The notes: a model not told the origin generated them from the sequence alone. 64,000 nucleotides of DNA from Muribaculaceae bacterium Isolate-037 (Harlan) (GCA_003762615.1 RIAZ01000002.1:1-64000); one strand, 5' to 3'; positions 44,330 through 53,792 are shown, counted from the stretch's first letter. Program-made: numbers and translations.

Positions 44330-45805
44330 TTATTTAAAAAGCCGGATTATATCCATTCCGTTTGCATAGAGCAGAAGAAGGATAAGGAGTCCCATTCCGA
44401 ACATCTGTGCGTATTCAAGGAATTTCTCGGAGGGCTTACGTCGGGTGATTACCTCGTAGAGAAGGAATAGCACGTGTCCGCCGTCAAGCGCGGGGATAGG
44501 GAGAATGTTCATGAATGCGAGTGCCACAGATAGGAATGCCGCGATATTCCAGAAAGCTATCCAGTTCCATTTCTCAGGGAATATTGAGCCTATCGCCCCG
44601 AATCCGCCGACACTTTTTGCACCCTCTTTGGTGAACACCAGTTTCATAGAACTTGCATACGACACCAGTTTGTCGGTGCCCATCTCGATACCTCTCGGCA
44701 CTGATTGGAGCAATGAGTAGCGGATTTCGTTTGTCTTGAAGAATTTCGAGGGGTCGAGTTCAAGACCCACGCCCATTTTGGATGCATCGTTAAGATTGAC
44801 GGGCATCTTGAGTGTGTCGGTGGCTACATCGTTCTGTCGGAGCACGGTCAGCATCACGGTGCTGTTCTCATGTCCGGCAAGAGTCGGCAGAAACACGTCG
44901 AGAGACTCGGTAGGGATACTGTCGATTGCGATTATGCGGTCGCCCGTCTTTATTCCGGCTTTGTCGGCACCCTCGCCGGGTGCTACCTGTGTGATGAGCG
45001 TGGGGATACGGTATGTCATGAAGTTGATGAGAGTATTCTCATCTTTGGATTCCTTGTCAAGTTGGAATATGAAATTCTGCGGAATCTTAATATTGACTGA
45101 ATCCTTGCCGTCGCGCAGCACTGTCACGACATTTGCCTGAATCATCTTCATCCTTGCATCGGCAGGATTATCGAGTTCCTCGCCATCGGCAAGGAGTGGG
45201 ATATCACCGTCCTTAAATCCGATTTCATGAGCGGCTTCAGAATAAGCCATACCCATGGTGGCATCTTTGAATGCCACGTATCGCTCACCGGATGCGTAGA
45301 CGATCCCGGCGTATATGACAATTGCGAGGAGGAAATTGAAGAGCACTCCCGCCACCATTATCAGCAGGCGTTGCCATGCCGGTTTGGAGCGGAACTCCCA
45401 TTCCTTTGGCGGTAGTTTCATCTGCTCCTTATCCATTGACTCGTCGATCATACCGGCTATCTTGCAATATCCTCCGAGGGGAAGCCATCCGATGCCGTAT
45501 TCCGTATCGCCCCAGAAGGAGCCTTTACCATCTTTTTTACCATCGTTATCTTTACCGGAATCGTTGCTGTCGGCAGGAGCCTGTGAGGCAGCCGTCTTCA
45601 AATCCCTCTGTTTGCCGAATCCTCCGATATATTTTTTCGGTTTCCACTTGAACAGTTCGGTCCAAGGGTCGAAAAAGATATAGAATTTCTCCACCTTCAC
45701 TCCAAATATACGGGCAAAGAGGAAATGACCGAACTCATGAATTATCACCAGCAAGGCGAAAGCCATAATCAGCTGGGTGGCTTTAATAAGAAATGTATCC
45801 ATCAT
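44330..45805 (-). CDS. rseP: RIP zinc metalloprotease RseP/S2P family
   Basis: An inner-membrane site-2 protease of 491 aa. The zinc motif HEFGH is in the first membrane helix (VIIHEFGHFLFAR), and NILPIPALDGGHVLF supplies the third ligand Asp in a later helix. PDZ-like repeats lie between (about 215-370; VAPGEGADKAGIKTGD). A Bacteroidetes-type hydrophilic insert rich in Asp, Gly and Lys follows the first helix (about 65-100). It probably cleaves anti-sigma factors or leftover signal peptides. Two ATGs open the frame; either may start. dxr is 62 bp upstream. Confidence 0.94.
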   Translation of the reverse strand: MMDTFLIKATQLIMAFALLVIIHEFGHFLFARIFGVKVEKFYIFFDPWTELFKWKPKKYIGGFGKQRDLKTAASQAPADSNDSGKDNDGKKDGKGSFWGDTEYGIGWLPLGGYCKIAGMIDESMDKEQMKLPPKEWEFRSKPAWQRLLIMVAGVLFNFLLAIVIYAGIVYASGERYVAFKDATMGMAYSEAAHEIGFKDGDIPLLADGEELDNPADARMKMIQANVVTVLRDGKDSVNIKIPQNFIFQLDKESKDENTLINFMTYRIPTLITQVAPGEGADKAGIKTGDRIIAIDSIPTESLDVFLPTLAGHENSTVMLTVLRQNDVATDTLKMPVNLNDASKMGVGLELDPSKFFKTNEIRYSLLQSVPRGIEMGTDKLVSYASSMKLVFTKEGAKSVGGFGAIGSIFPEKWNWIAFWNIAAFLSVALAFMNILPIPALDGGHVLFLLYEVITRRKPSEKFLEYAQMFGMGLLILLLLYANGMDIIRLFK

Positions 45806-45867
45806 AATGCGGTTGTGCCGCGGAATAAATTAATATTGTTATGTTATTGAATTAAGTGTCGGAATTG

Positions 45868-47040
45868 TCATGAGGAGTGACCTGCCAGCCATTCATCAGC
45901 CATTGAGAGGGCTACGGAATTGGATTTAATCAGGTCGTCAAGCGATGGAGTGGAGATGAAGGGGGCGTTCTCCATCACGTGGCTCACAATACGTGGCATA
46001 TCCGTGAATCTTATTCTCCCGGCAAGGAAAGCCGCCACGCCTTTCTCATTAGCGGCATTCATCAGGCAAGGCATGTTGCCGCCTGCTTTTATGGCATCGA
46101 ATGCGTAGGCAAGGAGTGGGAATTTACCATAGTCGGGAGCCTGGAAGGTAAGATTGCTATATTGGGAGAGCGTCAGTCCTGGAGCATCGGTGGAGAGCCT
46201 TTCCGGATAGCCGAGAGCATAGCGTATCGGGAGATGCATGTCGGGCACTCCGAGCTGTGCCTTGATGGAACCGTCGTTAAACTCCACCATGGAATGCACT
46301 ATGCTCTGGGGATGCACCACCACCTCAATCTTGTCGGGCGGGCATCCGAACAGCCATCGAGCCTCAATCATTTCAAAACCTTTGTTCATCATTGAGGCGG
46401 AATCTATTGTCACTTTTGCCCCCATGTCCCAATTGGGGTGTTTCAGAGCGTCAGCCACGGTGACGTTCTCCAGCTGCTCACGCGACATATTTCGGAATGG
46501 ACCGCCGCTTGCCGTCAGTATTATTTTTCTTGCCTGAGAGGTCTTCTCGCCGACGAGACATTGGAAAATCGCAGAATGTTCGCTGTCAACCGGTATTATC
46601 TCGGATGGGGATTCCTTAATCATGCGAGTGATAATCTCTCCAGCCACCACAAGGGTCTCCTTATTTGCGAGAGCTATGGTCTTACCTGCCTTTATGGCTT
46701 CGATAGTCGGAATCAGACCGCTGTATCCCACCATTGCAGTGACCACAATATCCACCTGATTCAAGGTGGCAGCCTCTGCAATCGCCTTTTCGCCTGCCGC
46801 CACGTCGATAGGGAGGTCAGATAGAGCCTCTTTCAGCGGAGCATAGAGCGAATGGTCGGCAATCACCACTCTCTTGGGCATGAACTTACGCGCCTGTCGT
46901 GCAAGCAGCTCCCACTGCCTGCGGGCTGTCAGGACAGAAGCATGGAATCTTTCGGGATATTCCTCGATAATGTCGAGCGTCTGGGTCCCGATACTACCGG
47001 TGCTTCCCAGAATTGCGATATTTTTAACTTTGTTGTCCAC
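45868..47040 (-). CDS. dxr: 1-deoxy-D-xylulose-5-phosphate reductoisomerase
   Basis: Second step of the MEP isoprenoid pathway, NADPH- and metal-dependent. 390 aa. Seen: NADPH-binding ILGSTGSIGTQTLDI, ANKETLVVAGE, metal-site PVDSEHSAIFQ, TASGGPFRN, and HPNWDMGAKVTIDSAS(M)MNKGFE, all strongly conserved. The 24-bp gap to the upstream LytM gene and 62 bp to rseP match the dxr-rseP order common in bacteria. Confidence 0.97.
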   Translation of the reverse strand: MDNKVKNIAILGSTGSIGTQTLDIIEEYPERFHASVLTARRQWELLARQARKFMPKRVVIADHSLYAPLKEALSDLPIDVAAGEKAIAEAATLNQVDIVVTAMVGYSGLIPTIEAIKAGKTIALANKETLVVAGEIITRMIKESPSEIIPVDSEHSAIFQCLVGEKTSQARKIILTASGGPFRNMSREQLENVTVADALKHPNWDMGAKVTIDSASMMNKGFEMIEARWLFGCPPDKIEVVVHPQSIVHSMVEFNDGSIKAQLGVPDMHLPIRYALGYPERLSTDAPGLTLSQYSNLTFQAPDYGKFPLLAYAFDAIKAGGNMPCLMNAANEKGVAAFLAGRIRFTDMPRIVSHVMENAPFISTPSLDDLIKSNSVALSMADEWLAGHSS

Positions 47041-47064
47041 AATATAAAGTAATATTAAAATCGT

Positions 47065-47958
47065 TTAAAGCCGTCCGCGTCCTACCTCTTCGTCAATTAT
47101 AGGATAGCGTGGGGATTTTGTATTCTTATCGCCGAGATAGTCGTAAGGCACCAGCTCGTTGCCGTTATGCCACATCTCGATGTTGATCCGTTGGTTGTTG
47201 CGTGAATTTCCGGAAGTCGTTATGGCGATTATCTGTCCACCGGATACAAAGTCGCCGGGTTCGACAAGTATTGTGCCAAGCCGGCTGCATCTGCTCAGAA
47301 AACCTTTTGCGTGCTGTATGATTACAGCTGCGCCGCCCCCCTCCCTGACGGATTGCGACACGGCGATCACCCTTCCGTCGGCAATTGCCGCCACTTGAGA
47401 GCCTTTTGCAAGAATCACTTCCGCTTTTTTTGACTTCTTGGATTTTTCTGAAATTATGCTTTCATCATTCACCGGAGCAAACAGCATGCTTTCGGCAGCC
47501 AACGGAGCTATTACGGATATGTTGTACTTCTCCTGCTCGCGCATCATGGATAGGAAATTGCGTTCCTCCACGGAGGTCGGGAAGAGGGAATCGGGAGAGA
47601 ACGGGGTGTCAATCTGTGATACTGCCGAGTCCGGCAATGTCCGGGTGGGTCTGGTAGTGGGGTTCATGACGGCGATTATGTTGGAGAGATAGGCATTGTT
47701 GGCTTCGTATGCCTGCTGAAGTGAATCGAGCCGCATGTGGTGTTCCTGCGTGGCGGCTCTTTCCGAATCCTTTAGATAGCCCGGAAGCAGTCTTCTTGCC
47801 GGCGACAGTCCTACCGTCAGCGCGCCAAGAGTCATGAAAATTATTAAGACCGCCACGCCGCATATTATATATTTCCCTCGGGAAGCACTTATCTGCAACA
47901 GCTTTTCAAGGCGGGATTCATCTTCCAGAGTGAAGGTATATCTTTTCCTGACTTTCAT
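47065..47958 (-). CDS. M23/LytM-like protein with degraded active site
   Basis: A membrane-anchored LytM-fold protein of about 297 aa. It has a basic N-terminus, one membrane helix (about 32-55), a coiled-coil-like stretch, and a C-terminal LytM-like domain (GSQVAAIADGRVIAV, GAAVIIQHAKGF, VEPGDFVSGGQIIA). The zinc ligands of active M23 peptidases are not conserved: the final HxH position reads INIEMW, so it is probably a non-enzymatic activator or scaffold, like EnvC or NlpD. The ATG at 47958 (MKVRKRYTF) is preferred over 47994, which adds 12 residues without support. It is first in the run LytM-dxr-rseP. Confidence 0.85.
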   Translation of the reverse strand: MKVRKRYTFTLEDESRLEKLLQISASRGKYIICGVAVLIIFMTLGALTVGLSPARRLLPGYLKDSERAATQEHHMRLDSLQQAYEANNAYLSNIIAVMNPTTRPTRTLPDSAVSQIDTPFSPDSLFPTSVEERNFLSMMREQEKYNISVIAPLAAESMLFAPVNDESIISEKSKKSKKAEVILAKGSQVAAIADGRVIAVSQSVREGGGAAVIIQHAKGFLSRCSRLGTILVEPGDFVSGGQIIAITTSGNSRNNQRINIEMWHNGNELVPYDYLGDKNTKSPRYPIIDEEVGRGRL

Positions 47959-48301
47959 AAATGACTTAAATGTCTCGTGGAATGCACGAATCAACTGCGA
48001 AATTAATCAAAAAGATGGAGACTTCAAAATTTAGATATAGCGTATAATAAATCTTAACGGATAGAGAATGCCTCGATGGGGCGTATGTTGTCGGATTTAT
48101 GGGACGATTGAGGCGATTGAAAAAATTAGAATAAAATTATTAGATATAAATGCGGTTGATTTATAGTAAGATATGATTTTATACTGAAGCGAGCTATAGG
48201 GGAGAGGGGTATAAATATATTGAAATTAATGAACCAAAAAAAACAGTAAATGTTATTTAAGTAAACATCAAACTATTTAAAAACTCTAATAAAGTTTAAT
48301 T
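47959..48301. other. Intergenic region between LytM-like and OmpA-like genes
   Basis: About 340 bp separating divergent genes. AT-rich, no gene and no clear repeat. No promoter with both elements could be assigned for either gene. Confidence 0.5.
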
Positions 48302-49555
48302 ATGAAAGCTAAGAATCTTTACTATTTGATGGCACTTTGTGCCGGGAGTTTCGTGATGGCTCCGAAAGCAAACGCACAGGATGCGGTTGTAGAAGACGTG
48401 GTATCAGTGACAGAATATTCGTGTGACAATACCAACAGATATTTCCAGAGTTGGCGCGACAATTGGTTTATCCAGTTGGGAGCCGGAATCAATCAGCCGT
48501 TCATGGAGAGGGGCGTCAATGGAGCAAAGGCATCCGGTCCGATTGTGAACAGAAAATACATGACCACTACATATAATGTGGGCGTAGGACATTGGTTCTC
48601 TCCTTATATGGGTCTTCGTCTCAATGGTCTTGCCGGATCACTCCACTGGAATAACCCCGATGGTGACAAACGTGCAGCCTCAGGCAGAGCAGGTGCAAAG
48701 CATGTCAACCTGAATCTTGAGTTCATGTGGGATATGTGCAACAGTCTCGCAGGTGTAAATCCCGATCGTGTTGTAAGTGTGATTCCGTTTATCGGTCTTG
48801 GCGGCGACTACACATGGGGTCTGAAGGATGAGGTCGCTTCAAATATCGTTCGCGGCAACAGTGGCAAGATCCGCAACACAAGCTGGACACTTCCTGTGAC
48901 AGCAGGTTTTCAACTCCGTTTCCGTCTTTGCAAATACGTTGACTTCTTTGCTGAGGCTCGTGCATCGTTCTACGGCGACAACTGGAATGGTTGCAGCTAC
49001 GGACGTCCTATCGAGGCAAATGTGGCAGCAGTCGGTGGTTTCAACTTCAATATCGGCGGTCGCACATGGAGCAGCTACAATGATTGCGCATCTATGACGC
49101 AGCTTGCAGATCTCAACAACCAGGTGAATACCCTCCGTGCGGAGAACCTTGCCGCAGCACAGACTATCTCGGCTCTTGAAAGCCAGCTTCCTTGTCCTGA
49201 GGCAGAGGTGGTAGAGCAGGTTATCGAAAGCGCACCTCTCATGACTACTGTACGCTTCAACATCGATTCCGACAAGATTATGCCTACCGAGGAGGTCAAC
49301 GTCTACAACATGGCACAGTGGCTCAAGGCTAATCCCGACCAGAAGGTTGTCATCGTAGGTTATGCTGATAAGGACACCGGTACAAGCGACTACAACATGG
49401 CTCTTTCAAAGAAGCGTGCCGACGCTGTGGCTGACCAGCTTATCAAGAAATATGGTATCGCACCCAGCCGTCTGATCGTGAAGTATGATGGATCAAATGT
49501 TCAGCCTTACAACACCAATGACTGGAACCGTATCGTAATCTTCTCACAGGAATAA
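48302..49555 (+). CDS. OmpA-family outer-membrane protein
   Basis: A 417-aa protein with a signal peptide (MKAKNLYYLMALCAGSF to KANAQ), an N-terminal outer-membrane beta-barrel (about 45-265, alternating aromatic strands), a short coiled segment (LADLNNQVNTLRAENLAAAQ), and a C-terminal OmpA peptidoglycan-binding domain (about 310-415: VRFNIDSDKIMPTEE, VIVGYADKDTGTSDYN, LSKKRADAVADQL). It likely anchors the outer membrane to the wall and may be abundant. It is a single gene ended by a strong terminator. Confidence 0.95.
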   Translation: MKAKNLYYLMALCAGSFVMAPKANAQDAVVEDVVSVTEYSCDNTNRYFQSWRDNWFIQLGAGINQPFMERGVNGAKASGPIVNRKYMTTTYNVGVGHWFSPYMGLRLNGLAGSLHWNNPDGDKRAASGRAGAKHVNLNLEFMWDMCNSLAGVNPDRVVSVIPFIGLGGDYTWGLKDEVASNIVRGNSGKIRNTSWTLPVTAGFQLRFRLCKYVDFFAEARASFYGDNWNGCSYGRPIEANVAAVGGFNFNIGGRTWSSYNDCASMTQLADLNNQVNTLRAENLAAAQTISALESQLPCPEAEVVEQVIESAPLMTTVRFNIDSDKIMPTEEVNVYNMAQWLKANPDQKVVIVGYADKDTGTSDYNMALSKKRADAVADQLIKKYGIAPSRLIVKYDGSNVQPYNTNDWNRIVIFSQE

Positions 49556-49593
49556 TCTGATGCGACACACTACAGAATAAATCTTTAGAATTA

Positions 49594-49650
49594 TAAAAAC
49601 GAATAAAACGGGGAGCAGCAATTGCGGCTCCCCGTTTTATTCGTTTTATC
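49594..49650. terminator. Strong bidirectional terminator after the OmpA gene
   Basis: A stem of about 22 bp (to 49616 and from 49627) with GC-rich tip GGGGAGC/GCTCCCC and AT-rich ends; it also closes the converging DUF418 gene. Confidence 0.9.
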
Positions 49651-49697
49651 AGTGGTCACAGAATTGTATCTTGGATATCTGTCTTTTCTAAGGATTA

Positions 49698-50879
49698 TCA
49701 CTTTGCCCAGGGGAATTCAATCCATGTGGCTTTCTTCCATAGATATTCGAGAGGTCCATGGCTATGATGATTCACCCATACACGGCAGAATGCGTATTGC
49801 ACGATAAATATTCCGATACCTACAAGCTCACTTGCAGTGATGCCGAGCTGAAGATGTAGTCCCCAGTTATAGAAGAGTGTGGCGCCTACGATTCCTTGTG
49901 TCACGTAGTTTGTCATGCTCATGCGTCCGTAAGGTATAAGTTTTGAAAGGAGACGGCTGATGGTCTTTGTAGAGTAATATCCGAACATCACTCCGCATAG
50001 GAGAATAAGCATGAAGGCTACGTTTGACAGCGACGACACGATGAGCTTCAGTTGAGAGAGGATTCTGGCATCGTCAATGAAATTGCCAACCATATTGTTG
50101 AGTCCATAAAGCGGGAAGAATGATATCAGGGCTACGGCAAGCACGATTCCCCATTTATGAAGATTCTTGCGCAGGAACCATTCCTCCCTGCCTATCAGCA
50201 TACCAAACATGAACAGGGCGGCAGTCTGGAAGATTCTGCCATGATCCCAAGCCCAAGCGAGCGATGCGAGTTGTCCTTCCCAAAGGTTTACGCTTACAGT
50301 GTCGATGAAATTCCCGTTGCTCTGCATCTCAAAGGTAGCCGCCCAGAAAGCACCAGTATTGATGGTGACAGGTTGGAAAGCGGGGTCTGCGACAGAACGT
50401 ATAAGCTGGTAGATGGCGTATGGCTGGATGAGGAATATGGAGGCGATGATCACGATGGTCCTTGTCGACAGTTTGCAGGTGAGGACAAGAATGAAGCCTA
50501 TCAGCGAGTACATCACGAGAATTTCTCCGGTAAAGAAAGCGGCGTTAAGTTGTCCGATAAGGAATAGCAGCACGAGTCGCCAGCAGAAACGTAGCCGGAA
50601 ATCGTTTCCGCGCATACGTTGATTGTCATGCTGAATGAAGAAGCTGAAACCGAAAAGGAGAGCGAAGATTGCGTAGGCCTTACCTCCGAACATGAAGAAA
50701 AGACCGTCCCATATAACCTTGTCGAGAAAATTCAGCCACGCACTCTGATAAGTGGTGTCGGGGAAAGAATAGAAGTTGAAATGCTCGATGGAGTGTAGCA
50801 ATATTATTGCCAGCACGGCGAATCCGCGCAGCACGTCGGCTACATCCACACGTTCGTGTCGTTTGATTTTTGGGTTCAT
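49698..50879 (-). CDS. DUF418 (YeiB-like) membrane protein
   Basis: A 393-aa polytopic inner-membrane protein with about ten hydrophobic segments. The N-terminus RVDVADVLRGFAVLAIILLHSIEHF carries the family's D-x-LRG pattern, here shown as DVLRGFAVLAI, and the C-terminal DUF418 region includes FGRMS-like PYGRMSMTNYVTQG and GPLEYLWKKAT. The family is related to acyltransferase 3 proteins; a transport or acylation role is proposed but unproven. It is a single gene. Confidence 0.9.
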   Translation of the reverse strand: MNPKIKRHERVDVADVLRGFAVLAIILLHSIEHFNFYSFPDTTYQSAWLNFLDKVIWDGLFFMFGGKAYAIFALLFGFSFFIQHDNQRMRGNDFRLRFCWRLVLLFLIGQLNAAFFTGEILVMYSLIGFILVLTCKLSTRTIVIIASIFLIQPYAIYQLIRSVADPAFQPVTINTGAFWAATFEMQSNGNFIDTVSVNLWEGQLASLAWAWDHGRIFQTAALFMFGMLIGREEWFLRKNLHKWGIVLAVALISFFPLYGLNNMVGNFIDDARILSQLKLIVSSLSNVAFMLILLCGVMFGYYSTKTISRLLSKLIPYGRMSMTNYVTQGIVGATLFYNWGLHLQLGITASELVGIGIFIVQYAFCRVWVNHHSHGPLEYLWKKATWIEFPWAK

Positions 50880-51043
50880 GATATAGGTTTATTTAATATT
50901 TGTTCACGACTTATGAGTATTTCCGCAAAATTAATAATAATTTCGGATATTCCGGTATTCGCAGACAGGGAGATTGGCTGTCTTGAATTTATTTTGTAAA
51001 TTCAGAGATTATTCTTAATTTTAATGAAAAATTTCTAATATTG

Positions 51044-51853
51044 ATGTTTGATATGGCAGAAATGGAATTGTCTACCCCTATTGATGGTCTTGAGATGCCG
51101 GACAGGCTGAAGAATAGGCTTAGAATGTGTGGATGTGCCACATTTAGAGATGTTATGGAAGAGGATTATTCTAAATGGATGAATGTCTCGGCAAAAGTGG
51201 TGAATGCTATAAAGCGTTTTAAGAATCAATATGGGGATATATATTCGATTCTGTTGAATCGTGAGTCAAATGAAAGTAAGGAATCAAATGTGAATGAGGG
51301 AGCGACGGATATGATGAAAATCGTGGATGGCGATGTGAAGGATAACCGTAGGTTTTATGTGGCAAACAATATATTGAATGCTTATATATCTTCCGGAAGA
51401 CTTTTTGATTCGGATAAATCATATAAGGATTGTATGACGGATATAATGAGGGCTACGGATGCCTTTATGGAAGCATATAATGACGCCGGACGTAAGGATG
51501 ATAAATGTCGGGAGGTAGAGAATACGCAGGACAAGGAGACTGCATCGGAAGAGGAAAGTTTGTCGGAAGAGGATTCTGTAATACAGGAGTTGAATCGGAA
51601 GGAGAGTTTGATGAAGGCTGAGGGTGTGCATCCTATTGTCGATAAAGGTGAGATTATAATGCTTACAAAATTTATAGGAAAGACAAAACCTACGTCAAAG
51701 CATTTCAAGATAGGGGATGAGGTCATGGTAGAGAATATGAATGAGGATGAGGCGGGGGTAATTAAGGTAATTGCTATCGCGAGTAATTTGAAGAGAGTAT
51801 TTTTTGATTCCAACCATTATGAATGGACCACAGATGTCCTCGGCATGTGGTGA
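51044..51853 (+). CDS. Unrecognised protein with N-terminal HhH-like segment
   Basis: About 269 aa; start at ATG 51044 (MFDMAEM) or 51053, the preceding TTG at 51041 being less likely. Residues ~10-60 (LSTPIDGLEMPDRLKNRLRMCG, shortened here to LEMPDRLKNRLRMCG, then CATFRDVMEED) look like the helix-hairpin-helix of the RNA polymerase alpha C-terminal domain. An acidic, Ser/Glu-rich linker follows (about 150-190), then a compact C-terminal region (IGKTKPTSKHFKIGDEVMVE) with an SH3-like beta pattern. Function is unknown. It is 40 bp upstream of the HNH gene on the same strand. Confidence 0.65.
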   Translation: MFDMAEMELSTPIDGLEMPDRLKNRLRMCGCATFRDVMEEDYSKWMNVSAKVVNAIKRFKNQYGDIYSILLNRESNESKESNVNEGATDMMKIVDGDVKDNRRFYVANNILNAYISSGRLFDSDKSYKDCMTDIMRATDAFMEAYNDAGRKDDKCREVENTQDKETASEEESLSEEDSVIQELNRKESLMKAEGVHPIVDKGEIIMLTKFIGKTKPTSKHFKIGDEVMVENMNEDEAGVIKVIAIASNLKRVFFDSNHYEWTTDVLGMW

Positions 51854-51893
51854 TATATGTTGTCTAAAACTTCAAAAGAAACGGATCTGATAA

Positions 51894-52394
51894 ATGGGTT
51901 TCTTTCAATTTGATCAACAATACCGTTCCTTTTTTCGGGAATGCAAGATTTCGTCTGCAAAGGATAGTGAGGTGGTTTGCATCCAAGAGGAGGATACTGT
52001 TTGCGAATCCTCTCCATGGACGGAAATGATACGTAGAAGCGGTTTCTGTCGAAAGAAATACAAGTTATGGGAGGAGACTCAAGGGATGTGCATATATTGT
52101 GGGAAAAGTATATTGGTGGATGACTTTATCAATGGTAATGAATCTGATATAGAGCATATCATACCGCAGGCACTCGGAGGGTCTTCGGAATGGAATAATC
52201 TTACATGCTCATGCCGGCAGTGCAACCGGTCGAAAGGGGATCTGACAGCGATGGACTATATGCTGTCACAGTCATCGGCAACATTACAGGATTATCTCCG
52301 TCGGCTCCGTTTCCTCATCTCCGCCGGACTGATCACGAAGGAGAAGTATATAAATCTCATGACTCCGAAAACCCTACTTTTTCGGAAGGTATAA
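51894..52394 (+). CDS. Free-standing HNH endonuclease resembling the Cas9 HNH domain
   Basis: 166 aa. Residues ~56-160 align end to end with Cas9 of this genome: YKLWEETQGMCIYCGK here against YRLWEESGHRCIYCGK, DIEHIIPQ against EIEHIVPR (catalytic His H88), and TCSCRQCNRSK against ACSCSHCNKEK, then AMDYM against AYDYM and a matching helical tail. Zinc-type Cys are C66, C69, C107 and C110. The first ~50 residues match nothing I know. There are no RuvC or recognition lobes, so it cannot act as Cas9. Likely a DNA nuclease, perhaps working with the upstream HhH-like protein. Confidence 0.82.
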   Translation: MGFFQFDQQYRSFFRECKISSAKDSEVVCIQEEDTVCESSPWTEMIRRSGFCRKKYKLWEETQGMCIYCGKSILVDDFINGNESDIEHIIPQALGGSSEWNNLTCSCRQCNRSKGDLTAMDYMLSQSSATLQDYLRRLRFLISAGLITKEKYINLMTPKTLLFRKV

Positions 52395-52411
52395 AATCTA
52401 GAATTTAGAAT

Positions 52412-52680
52412 ATGATGAAGGAAGGAGAAGATAATAAGCCGAGGTTTGTGAAGCGTTGCGTTTCATCTGTTTCGGGTGTTTCACTGAAACAAGTGAAACG
52501 GATGAAACAAGCGAAACGGATGAAACAAGCGAAACACCGAATGGGAGATTTTGCAGACGCGTGTGCAAAATCTTACTTGGTTGCAGCTTTATTTTCAGGT
52601 AAATATAATTCGTCACCAAGTTGGTGACGAAATTCTTCAACGACCCGTTGAAGAATTTGAAATGCCCGTATAAAATTTAA
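52412..52680 (+). pseudogene. Broken partial duplicate of the DUF1016 gene
   Basis: 52412-52455 repeats the 5' end of the intact gene at 52691 almost exactly (MMKEGxDNKPRFVKR). Then the 9-bp-unit inverted repeat element intervenes, and 52615-52675 reads HQVGDEILQRPVEEFEMPV, a diverged version of the intact gene's EILHQLGEEFEIPLEF segment (53028-53075). The middle is deleted. A 71-aa frame is open but should not be functional. Confidence 0.7.
52460..52540. repeat. Inverted repeat built of 9-bp units (third element)
   Basis: Units GTTTCATCT, GTTTCGGGT and GTTTCACT on the left mirror GAAACAAGT, GAAACGGAT and GAAACAAGC on the right, with more units to 52540. It lies inside the broken DUF1016 duplicate. 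Confidence 0.8.
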
Positions 52681-52690
52681 AATTTAGAAT

Positions 52691-53782
52691 ATGATGAAGG
52701 AAGGACAGGATAATAAGCCGAGGTTTGTGAAGCGTAGTCCGTTGGTGGTTGGTGAGGAATATGTCAACTTGCTGAAGGGGCTTAAGGAACGTTTTCGCCG
52801 TTCGCAAGTGAAGGCTGCCGTTAAGGTCAACTCTACACTGTTGGAGTTTTATTGGGATATGGGACGTGAGATATCCCGCCTTCGTGCAGATGCTAAATAT
52901 GGGTCAGCCTTCTTTGATAGTCTCAGCCTTGATTTGAAAACTGAATTTCCGGGGCAGACCGGTTTTTCTTCGGCAAATATTCGCTATGCATTCAGGTGGT
53001 ATAAGTTTTATAATCAGCAATATGAAATTCTTCACCAACTTGGTGAAGAATTTGAGATACCATTGGAATTTGGTGAAGTCCCTTGGAAACATCATGTTCA
53101 GATATTCACGAAGAGTAAATCTGTAAAAGAGGCATTGTTCTATATCGATGAAACTGTTAGGAATGGTTGGAGTCGGGCTGAACTTATAGCTGAAATGGAG
53201 GATGGATTGTATGAAAAGCGTGGAGCACTGGTTACTAATTTTGATGATAAACTGCCTGCGCCATACGGTGGGCTTGCTAAAGAGATATTGAAAAGTCCAT
53301 ATAATCTAAGTTTTATATCTGATAAAATCATTCATGAAAAGGATTTGGAGGATGCTTTGGCTATAAACATCACCCGTTTTCTTCTTGAACTTGGACAAGG
53401 GTTCGCTTATGTGGGTAGACAAATGGAGCTTAATATGCCCGGAGGTCAGACTTTCATTCCCGATATGATCTTTTACCATACAAGATTAAAGGCTTATATA
53501 GTTTTGGAAATCAAGGTTGTTGAATACATTCCAGAGTTTGCCGGCAAATTGAATTTTTATGTTTCAGCCGTTGATGAACTGATGAAGCAAGATGATGACA
53601 ATCCGACTATTGGATTGTTGATCTGCAAGTCAAAAGATGATACTGTGGTGGAATGGTCATTCCGTGGTATGAATCAGCCTCTCGGTGTAGCCGAATACCA
53701 ACTGCGTAATGATATGGAGAAGATTTCCAAGATGCTTCCGTCAGAACAGGAGATGCGAGACATCATAAACACTTATAGATAA
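52691..53782 (+). CDS. DUF1016/YhcG-type PDDEXK nuclease-domain protein
   Basis: 363 aa. The N-terminal DUF1016_N helical domain (YVNLLKGLKERFRRSQVKAA, split here; FYWDMGREISRL; TGFSSANIRYAFRWYKFY) is followed by a PDDEXK nuclease-like domain: QTFIPDMIFYH carries the Asp and YIVLEIKVVEY the E-x-K, so the active site looks intact. Families of this kind are common next to restriction and mobile genes and are thought to be DNA nucleases with Holliday-junction-like folds. A broken duplicate of the gene lies just upstream. Confidence 0.9.
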   Translation: MMKEGQDNKPRFVKRSPLVVGEEYVNLLKGLKERFRRSQVKAAVKVNSTLLEFYWDMGREISRLRADAKYGSAFFDSLSLDLKTEFPGQTGFSSANIRYAFRWYKFYNQQYEILHQLGEEFEIPLEFGEVPWKHHVQIFTKSKSVKEALFYIDETVRNGWSRAELIAEMEDGLYEKRGALVTNFDDKLPAPYGGLAKEILKSPYNLSFISDKIIHEKDLEDALAINITRFLLELGQGFAYVGRQMELNMPGGQTFIPDMIFYHTRLKAYIVLEIKVVEYIPEFAGKLNFYVSAVDELMKQDDDNPTIGLLICKSKDDTVVEWSFRGMNQPLGVAEYQLRNDMEKISKMLPSEQEMRDIINTYR

Positions 53783-53792
53783 ATTAGAAGGT

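Noticed and set aside
51894..52394. Truncated Cas9 pseudogene
   Set aside because: Only the HNH part matches; its N-terminus is unrelated to Cas9 and the frame is complete with its own start and stop.
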